A stretch of DNA of 48,229 nt from Methyloversatilis sp. (GTDB lineage: Bacteria > Pseudomonadota > Gammaproteobacteria > Burkholderiales > Rhodocyclaceae), in the NCBI GenBank assembly GCA_017984755.1, contig JAGNYW010000021.1, forward strand, positions 1 through 48,229, written 5' to 3'. The notes beneath the pieces were generated by a model, which was not told where the DNA came from, did no database searches, and saw only the letters and a program-made list of their open reading frames with translations. The translations under genes and the position numbers were made by a program. Below, in pieces: positions 46,401-48,229 of this stretch (the first letter of the stretch is position 1; every line of letters starts with the position of its first letter).

Positions 46401-48229
46401 GGCGGTGGCACCTTCACCCACAACCGCTTCATCGACGTCCGTGCCGGTGCGACTTTCGAAGTCGGCGGCACGCTGACCTACAACGGCGACGCCGACCTCG
46501 CTGCCGGCGCCACGCTGCGCCGCATCGGCGGCTTCACCATCGCCAGCAGCGGCGACATCTTCGGCAACGGCACGATAGACGTCGGCCCCGGCGGCACGCT
46601 GACCAATGCGGGTAAGCTGGGCACCCTCGAGTACGGCACGCTGAGCGTGACCGGCAACTTCGTGCAGACCGGTACTGGCGAGCTCGATCTGTGGATAGGC
46701 GGCAGCACTGCCGGCACCTACGACCAGCTCGCCGTCGCCGGTTCGGTCACGCTCGGCGGCACGCTGGCGATTACGGAAGATCCGTCCTACACGCGCGGGC
46801 CTCTGTCGGCCACCCTGATCACCGCCGGAAACGGCATCAGCGGAACGTTTGCGACGATAGACATCCCTGCAGCAGGCTACTCGACGGCGGTGGACGGCAA
46901 CAGCTTCCGCATCAGCTTCGGCAGCATCCTGTGCGGCGGCATCTGCTGGGACGGTGGCGCCGGCACAGCACGCTGGACGGACGCAGCGAACTGGACCGGC
47001 GACCGCCTGCCCGGCGTGGACGATCTGGTATTCATCGGGCTGGATGGTGGCAGCAACGTGCTGCTCGACAGTGGCACACACCTCATTTCAGCCCTGACCA
47101 CCAGCACCGGAAACCACCTCACGATCAACGGTGGCTCCCTCACGCTGGCCGGACTCGATTCCGTGCTCGCAGGTGATCTGGTGCTGGGTGGCAGCGGGAC
47201 ACTGATCGCGGATGCAGCCCTGACCGCCGCCCGCTTCACGCAGACCGGCGGCAGCTTCACCGGCACCGGCAACCTGTTCGTATCGACGGGATTCAGTCAG
47301 ACAGGCGGCAGCCACACCGGCAGCGGCCGCACCGTGCTCGGTGATGCCATCACCTTCGCGCCCGGCAGCTACGTCTTCAACCGCGACTTCGAAATCGACG
47401 GAACGCTGAACCACAGCACGGGTACGCTGAGCATCGCATCAGGCCGTGCGGTCGGCATCGATGGCAGGCTGAACTGGAATGCGGGAGCGACCATCACCGG
47501 TCCGGGTACACTCAATCTTCGTACTGGCAGCATCGCCGACATCAACGACAGCGTGGGCGGTGGCTTCCACACGCTGAGCGCGGTCACCGTCAACAACGCC
47601 GGCACCGTCAATTACGCCGTCGCCGCCGGCAACAGCCGCGAACTGCTGATCAACGACGGCGCGGTGTTCAACAACACCGGTCGCTTCAACTTCACCGGCG
47701 ACAACGTCGTTTCCGAGAACTCCGGCAACGGCGGCAACTTCAACAACATCGGCACGCTCGCCAAGACCGCGGGCGCCGGCAACAGCGGCTTCGCCGGCCA
47801 GGTGCGTCTGAACAACCTCGACGGCGGCATCATCGATTCCGGTACCGGCACGATGCTGATCCAGACCGAGGGCAATCACACCGGCGTATTCAACCTCGCC
47901 GGCAGCAACGTCCGATTCAACGGCAGCACGCAGACCTTCGCCGACGGCTCCGTGCTGCGCGGCGTCTCGAACTTCAATGGCGCAACCATCCGCGCCGACG
48001 GCAACCTGACCATCGACGGCACGCTCAACTGGACCGGCGGCACCACGGTGACCCACGCCGGTGGCACCGGCACGCTCAATGTGCTCGGCACCAGCACGCT
48101 CAACATCAACGACAGCGTGGGCGGTGGCTTCCACACGCTGAGCGCGGTCACCGTCAACAACGCCGGCACCGTCAATTACGCCGTCGCCGCCGGCAACAGC
48201 CGCGAACTGCTGATCAACGACGGCGCGGT
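31458..48229 (+). CDS. Giant TpsA exoprotein (filamentous haemagglutinin-like), 3' end beyond the window
   Basis: A secreted partner of TpsB. The frame from ATG 31458 stays open to the last base, at least 5,590 codons, so the C terminus is not seen. It begins with an extended signal peptide (MNKGRYRLVFSAEKGTYVPV, the ESPR type, then a hydrophobic core near residues 36-52). The TPS domain follows, with NWQQFSI and NPNGVLFGAGAKV (about residues 134-146) and further beta-helix coils to about 300. The rest is Gly/Thr/Ser/Asn-rich predicted beta-helix made of several in-frame repeat families and four W...NW junctions listed separately. GAGG is 5 nt before the ATG. Cysteines are rare outside the junctions. 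Adhesion or aggregation is the usual role of the family; the target here is unknown. Confidence 0.93.
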   Translation, partial: MNKGRYRLVFSAEKGTYVPVPEEAKACGKGGGARALRRMVAALAAALPGLVIANPGGHQIIHGQVGVQQQGATLNITASDRAVINWQQFSIPPGETTRFIQPSSTASVLNRVVGQDPSKILGNLIANGRVFLINPNGVLFGAGAKVDTAGLVASTLNIKTEDFLAGRMKFDADGAAGKLRNEGTLRTTGGPLILIATDVENTGIITAENGDIVLAAGKSVEIADPHQPSLRVKIEAGGQAINLGQLIASGGNVGMFGAALTQAGKISATGAHVGTDGRIVLRGSKSVTLTAQSETKAVAADGAGGQVNISAPEVKVEAGAQVDASGTRGGSIAIEAVHRATVEGTLRATGSSTPAPAAAPVTATSDGAPDLALPVTAAGPVTKSAPAPADAGKGGQIVVTAETVVLDGEATLDASGDSGGGSVLAGGDWQGANAGVRNAQFTWVGPKVSLLADALLEGDGGKVVVWADQATAFAGNIWARGGSQGGNGGEVEVSGKLALLYRGRTDTSAARGRNGMLLLDPLAIVIQGGSGDGSNDGSLIFSGGVTPGTITAEALGPTVIFESEIEEQSKTTDIILRALRSVTVGGSSFNYTGSGNLAGETAGALALATGSSLLIETRNIGGEEGGPSAGIDLVTGGAHGANLRIITQGAGNITMQTGYSNGTAVGNQRADIIVPVLTAGEGNILLRTIRGTGSTIQFRNAVTTEGVLQTAADSHTGAQRLQGTAGVAIDGDYTLDNGTLDIDGTTAAISGMLSLSGTLDGSAPLTLGGLTWYSGVMTGTGAVTLTGAGELPPNFNYRYLDRTLNVAGTLDLKNNLQLYIRNGGTLHLTSTGVLQSTTHDGNIYFNSGASGTALFSADAGAQVSVAAGRQLSLYSDNNVGNQISASFTTSGAGTLALTGGRFTLTGNSVISGSGNFAMAGADLFGSGNLTLGNNFRWLNGGMYGDGVTRITGQAQLPQAAGNRFIQRRLEVSGTLDANNNQWLYVQNGGELHITSTGTLRSVTHDGNIYLQAGGSGSAAFSADAGARIDAGATRTLNLFSDGNAGNTFSADLDLTGAGSLAFSGGLITLTGDSSIGGAGLFAMTGADLGGGGNLDIDSRFVWTGGSMGGSGITRIGGLASLPQSNANKFLQRRLEVSGTLDADNNYWLYVQAGGTLHLTATGRLRSTTNDGNIYLQAGTTGTARLTAVAGAEIDVAADRTLNLLSDSNVGNEMSVNVDLTGSGTFALSNGNITLTGDSVIGGTGLLALTRSNLLGAGNLDIDTAFSWTGGGMYGTGTTHISGHASMPQITANKILQRRLEISGTLDADNNYWLYVQNGGALHLTSTAILRSTTNDGHVYFDAGASGVTLFSADAGATVDIADGLTLRLFSDNNLGNQFSARLNVTGAGALAMTSGRFTLEGDSVIGGTGTFNLSNTDLVGSGNLMLRDNFNWLSGNMGGTGRTVLDTSITLSGTRIIDRELVIAEGRTLLLNDNAVLRGSSSATGGGRLTALGTLAKGEGSGNAYLQYLDIGGNIQSRGGLLRLHGYSDGQGASIGGMSVSSLNGGDLLMESGTFNVAGQPLQIAADSTLQLSAGTVHLDGAQIAGAGTFLVSGGTLLVNADSGITSRFTMTGGTLAGAADFTIGNAFDWSGGTMSGTGRTVLSAGTMATVGPASAYKFLHRRLDVAGTLTFGNSTNYDLYIRDGGTLHVTDTGTLATSANGYIYLNEGSNGSNNGSVAITADAGGRIAVADGTALFLTADGTASNYLRGNFALSGPGAVQFNSGLFTVDQASEFSGSGVLRLNGGTLATNAATQIANLEMTGGTLDGTATSTLGQLLWQSGTMIGTGTTVLAGNGAINSASAYKYLQRRLEVAGMLTLGNSTNYDLYIRDGGTLHVASTGTLATSSNGYIYFNEGYNGSNNGTAALTSAAGGRIAVADGTTLFLTADGAASNLISGNYALTGPGAVQMNSGLFTIDQASAFNGSGVMRLNGGTLFAGATTGIANLELTGGTLDGNATVTLGQLLWQSGTMSGTGTAVLAGNGTINNASAYKYLHRRLEVAGTLTLGNSTNYDLYIRDGGTLHIASTGTLATSSNAYIYFNEGYNGSGNGLAQLSAGAGGRVAVTEGSTLFVSADSSSNNVIGGDFLFAGPGAVQQTGGTITADLATQIAGPGLLRLSGGTLAATAATGIANLELSGGTLGGTADVTIGNRFTWNSGSLSGGGVLALAGTSTIASTSAYKDSSREIRVTGNLTVADQNSYALRLNGARLAIAAGGSVVLENDARVTHTTTGRIDNAGLLVKRGPIGLTLAMPLTNTGTLRVEEGVLTASAFPINDGRITLLNNATLATGNANLLNNGSIDGIGAINVGTGTLTNAGLLQPGSAGSAGLLSIQGNLVQTAAGSLEADLLGTSLGQQDGLQVSGSVALGGDLIITPAAGVTLGAQDRYTVLSCSTDGCLTGSFASIDTNGLTATATTFSNALSFATGTISSTWTSASSGFWDVAANWAGGLIPTAGNDVVIDQAGDLTVTVRTATSGPFTVNSLFSNENISIISGGLTLIDDSLINGVLSVSGGTLNIGAKLDLNRLSLSGGTVTGGVLNLLGARSGIAGGNLNNVAVAIGGAGLEVTGGIMNNVTLGKLASVTGNSLVTISNGGFLEARGTLTLDGATVRLASTGNWTYLRGNTSAGLTTLNIAGNGTIDFAGSAIYNSFTAWHGNSTLNIGTGINLTGTQSADIFMGTGGTFSGTAIAAATGKTFEFSGSNWNNAGTLRAAGGIVSLTSSSGTTWASSGTLDLDSGSLNLGGTFNTASFNSLDRDGVAAGALSITGALNNTNATLLLDDSTGAVLLSGSITGGAIRANNPAGGALVMNGVGYLIDTTLANVDGVAGSGLYTIDNGQSMEARGTLTLDGATVRLASTGNWTYLRGNTSAGLTTLNIAGNGTIDFAGSAIYNSFTAWHGNSTLNIGTGINLTGTQSADIFMGTGGTFSGTAIAAATGKTFEFSGSNWNNAGTLRLEGGAITSSTSFVSSGVIRGFGSLSLGANTLTNNGVLRPDGLLTVTGNLVLGGAGTLEIGIAGSERGTGFDALDVSGTVTFGGALRATHEGGYTPGANTGFRVVRYNARIAGREFASLDVPAGFGYGSYYGAANYVLGNGSALTGINEWVSNVDGNWSVGSNWSLGAAPNSATQTVLIDRVGVTPTVTISTGTWTVGSLSSEESLTISGGSLTVNGATRVGRTLTLNGGRFEALGTLDLNGVSVSNAASQFIANGGGAIADFDQGSGTSSFNAGGLAFSVLTPRGGTMNFNAAVTLPSSTLRVANYVANINADLGLATLDIDSGTANLNVANSAASIDLSGGTLNVAGNTAMAGNLTWSGGAIAGGGVLSLAGVLDQTSNTTVYLRQTTLVHSNSSGNSRIANTSGSGFNIENGALLRNTGSLTLSVEAPGGILYIDQDTGPLGGRFENTGTLTKIGAGRADIGNFGAMTFVQGGTLNVEAGSLTLGNTVSLAGTQNVSAGALLQVLGGTTTLSAGRSIDGAGTLTHSAGVLSLGDGARITSIYTLSGSGTLNIAAGSTADIDGRFNWNGGTIAGGGVLDVSGVFDQSGNVTVRLDATTLQHHNTSGESRISNTSSSGFNIENGGLFRNTGTLGLIAAAPTGNLYIDHDSGAASRFENTGTLTKSGAGNVDFGSFGNVSFDQLGHFAVSEGTATFNNAVMLAGTQQVAEGATLQVNGGTTTLSADGRIDGAGQFRLNSGTLALGDNTVVASSFAQSGGTLRVAPGVNARISGRYDWSVGTVSGGNTLVDGVLASGGTLTVSGELQQVGTSTVTLENATLLHTHSGGGSRIGTNNGRSMLINNGAVFRNAAGTVLTLDTPDSGNTLYVYQSGGTGSRFENFGTLVKSGGGTLDLGYNGNLVVQQSGTLLINQGTLSNNAVSTFAGTQQIAAGALLLLGSSTSTLDGDSGFSGDGRVQQNGGTTTLGDGASITADVLLSGGTLNVATGGAVIVDGDLQWTAGTLGGAGTLTLNGVLTQASANTLTLNATRLIHTNSSGNSRIGNNNGRSLLLNNGALLQNAAGALLTLETENNNNTLYLYQSAGTGSRFENLGTLTKTGAGTLDFGYNGGLLIDQRGVLNVQQGTLSINGVALLSGAQQLAAGGTLDIRGATTTLAAAGSVTGAGTLSLSGGTLNLADGAGIASTLLHSGGTLLGSGANTISGRYDWTAGIIDGDGTLTVSGPLQITGSNTQFLNARALVHTNTSGSSRIFKTSGSVNLNNGAVLRNAGGARLLFDTGSGNFSVNSSSGGSLVNEGTVTKVGSGSMSFGSNVGFTQSGLLTVGQGSLSVASAFTNAGTIELLNATTFGNTSAASGNTGTVSGFGTLALGSQAFTNSGIVRPGGAGAIGTLSITGRYIQDAAGTLQIERGTAGTDALVVSSTATLGGTLVVSELPGYVAVGGEANIVTAGTLGGEFASRTLPSGYSTLAVGNRQVLSYAGAICGGICWDGGAGTGMWTDAANWTGDLLPGTSDLVFIDLAGAQVTLASGSHAIRSLQSVTGTTLTLSGGVLNVSDVATLAGNLVISGGTLNFNAASQIARLALSAGTFGGSGTVTFTGAGSTWTGGDMTGSGRSALASGSTFSYTAGARSTTRGLDIAQGARYSVASGALTTTGGATNAGVVDVATGATVRYGGTASYALDSTGQFDGGGRIEFIDSAIVVSSTLAPAIADNTFTVRVQDAARFTATTAAAIANLEIAGSATVAMSGNFLGGQVTQTGGSFTTLGATSVNQFDLGSGTLTLNGPSSGISTLNMSGGSVAGTGNLTVGALTLAGGSFARSGASAVTALAFSGGTLGGSGLTTLTGGGSWSRGLFQGNLLVQNGATLSIETTGSDDATSSTYKRFGAGTLVNDGTLNWRAGHIDVVGSGRLTNNGRFDISGDFNFGDRWTGTGTVTMINSAGGLIVKSAGVGETAIGSLGIPGGTANYVDFTNDGDIRVESGRLRFNIGYSGAPGGGTFTHNRFIDVRAGATFEVGGTLTYNGDADLAAGATLRRIGGFTIASSGDIFGNGTIDVGPGGTLTNAGKLGTLEYGTLSVTGNFVQTGTGELDLWIGGSTAGTYDQLAVAGSVTLGGTLAITEDPSYTRGPLSATLITAGNGISGTFATIDIPAAGYSTAVDGNSFRISFGSILCGGICWDGGAGTARWTDAANWTGDRLPGVDDLVFIGLDGGSNVLLDSGTHLISALTTSTGNHLTINGGSLTLAGLDSVLAGDLVLGGSGTLIADAALTAARFTQTGGSFTGTGNLFVSTGFSQTGGSHTGSGRTVLGDAITFAPGSYVFNRDFEIDGTLNHSTGTLSIASGRAVGIDGRLNWNAGATITGPGTLNLRTGSIADINDSVGGGFHTLSAVTVNNAGTVNYAVAAGNSRELLINDGAVFNNTGRFNFTGDNVVSENSGNGGNFNNIGTLAKTAGAGNSGFAGQVRLNNLDGGIIDSGTGTMLIQTEGNHTGVFNLAGSNVRFNGSTQTFADGSVLRGVSNFNGATIRADGNLTIDGTLNWTGGTTVTHAGGTGTLNVLGTSTLNINDSVGGGFHTLSAVTVNNAGTVNYAVAAGNSRELLINDGA
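33861..35840 (+). repeat. Four tandem 495-bp (165-residue) units in tpsA
   Basis: The marker (R)RLEVSGTLDA or its variant begins at 33861, 34356, 34851 and 35346, exactly 495 bp apart. Each unit continues with a WLYVQ or LYIRNGG strand, LHLTSTG, DGNIY, a LFSD.N.GN segment, LTGDS.I.G and a W.(S/G)G.M.G turn. A degenerate fifth start (RELVIAEGRT) is at 35832, 486 bp on. The first copy is the most diverged. Confidence 0.85.
36441..38126 (+). repeat. Three tandem units of 561-564 bp (187-188 residues) in tpsA
   Basis: Units begin with RRL(D/E)VAG at 36441, 37002 and 37563, and the next related start (REIRVTG) is at 38127. The first two periods are exactly 561 bp and the third is 564. Each has NSTNYDLYIRDGGTLH, STGTLATS, GG(R)(I/V)AV, LQ(L)-type turns and ANLE(L/M).GGTL. 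Similarity is high between units 1 and 2, and unit 3 diverges in its second half. Confidence 0.85.
38862..38960 (+). other. TpsA module junction 1 (W...NW motif)
   Basis: STWTSASSGFWDVAANWAGG with LIP...DVVIDQAG. It is preceded by a domain-closing segment, YTVLSCSTDGCLTGSFASID, and followed by a new run of beta-helix coils. It is the first of four such junctions in the exoprotein. Confidence 0.7.
39361..39704 (+). repeat. 344-bp identical direct repeat, copy 1
   Basis: Base-for-base identical to 40090-40433, with an offset of 729 bp (243 codons, in frame). It encodes a coil set starting EARGTLTLDGATV and ending NWNNAGTLR. Confidence 0.95.
40090..40433 (+). repeat. 344-bp identical direct repeat, copy 2
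   Basis: Identical to 39361-39704. The flanks differ at once on both sides (SMEAR versus LEAR before; LRLEGG versus LRAAGG after). Confidence 0.95.
40872..40980 (+). other. TpsA module junction 2 (W...NW motif)
   Basis: NEWVSNVDGNWSVGSNWSLG followed by AAP and QTVLIDRVG, after a closing segment with FRVVRYNARIAGREFASLD. Same layout as junction 1 without cysteines. Confidence 0.7.
41607..44450 (+). repeat. Five units of about 630 bp (208-219 residues) in tpsA
   Basis: The marker H.NSSG.SRI occurs at 41607, 42237, 42894, 43524 and 44148, giving periods of 630, 657, 630 and 624 bp. Each unit then has an (I/L)NNGA..RN.(G/A) strand, a (L)YIDQD or LYVYQS strand, RFEN.GTLTK.GAG and AGTQ.(V/I)(S/A)AGA(T)L. 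The last copy is partial and leads into the C-terminal module junction. Confidence 0.8.
44871..44988 (+). other. TpsA module junction 3 (CGGICWD...NW motif)
   Basis: CGGICWDGGAGTGMW, TDAANWTGD, LLPG and DLVFIDLAG. It carries a C-x3-C pair and is nearly identical in protein sequence to junction 4. Confidence 0.75.
46932..47043 (+). other. TpsA module junction 4 (CGGICWD...NW motif)
   Basis: CGGICWDGGAGTARW, TDAANWTGD, RLPG and DLVFIGLDG, after a closing segment ISGTFATIDIPAAGYST. It is 2,061 bp after junction 3. Confidence 0.75.
47539..47665 (+). repeat. 127-bp identical direct repeat, copy 1
   Basis: Identical to 48103-48229, offset 564 bp (188 codons). It encodes the coil beginning INDSVGGGFHTLSAVTVNN. 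The first copy continues past 47665, so the repeat may be longer than the window shows. Confidence 0.95.
48103..48229 (+). repeat. 127-bp identical direct repeat, copy 2, cut by the window end
   Basis: Identical to 47539-47665 through the last base of the window, so the true length of identity is unknown. Confidence 0.95.

Overview
The window is high-GC DNA from a Gram-negative bacterium. It encodes outer-membrane machinery (an RND tripartite efflux pump with an outer-membrane lipoprotein factor, and a two-partner secretion system), a PEP-CTERM protein, a sigma-54 activator and a bacterial fpr/ada/alkB/glnS set. A betaproteobacterium, perhaps of the Rhodocyclales/Methyloversatilis kind, fits best. 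That placement is inferred from gene content and was not tested by any search. I see no rRNA, tRNA, CRISPR, insertion sequence or prophage.

Layout. 1-3.8 kb (minus strand): an acyl-CoA ligase broken by a one-base homopolymer frameshift, a MetX-like alpha/beta hydrolase and a PEP-CTERM protein. 4.0-7.2 kb: ferredoxin-NADP reductase (fpr), then a DNA-alkylation repair cluster with alkA divergent from an ada-alkB operon. 7.3-14.6 kb: an efflux locus (adaptor, RND pump and short-chain dehydrogenase on the minus strand; TetR repressor; divergent outer-membrane factor) with two related TetR-type operators. 14.6-16.7 kb: a membrane-anchored sigma-54 enhancer-binding protein. 16.8-24.0 kb: a compact nine-gene SUF iron-sulfur assembly operon (sufA-B-C-D-S-U, BolA-like, grxD, Nfu1-type) behind a promoter overlapped by two IscR type-1-like sites. 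24.1-24.7 kb: a small secreted protein with four HES-type repeats behind a well-formed -24/-12 promoter. 24.7-29.6 kb: a YegD-like Hsp70, glnS, a flavin-reductase-like protein and a secreted trypsin-like protease with a TPR-like tail. 29.7 kb to the window end: TpsB transporter and a giant TpsA exoprotein whose reading frame stays open to the last base (more than 5,590 codons).

How parts work together. The SUF operon is almost fully overlapped or tightly spaced and carries a whole pathway: sulfur mobilisation (SufS/SufU), scaffold (SufBCD) and carriers or targeting factors (SufA, Nfu, Grx4, BolA). The TetR protein probably controls both the pump operon and the outer-membrane factor through the paired operators. 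The sigma-54 activator and the sigma-54 promoter of the HES-repeat gene lie 7.5 kb apart; a link is possible but unproven. TpsB should export TpsA, whose passenger is built from several families of long in-frame repeats (495 bp, 561 bp, about 630 bp, and near-terminal 564 bp) and four repeated W...NW module junctions, with two pairs of identical DNA blocks suggesting recent internal duplication or gene conversion.

The best candidates for undescribed biology are the HES-repeat secreted protein with its sigma-54 promoter and the modular architecture of the giant TpsA.
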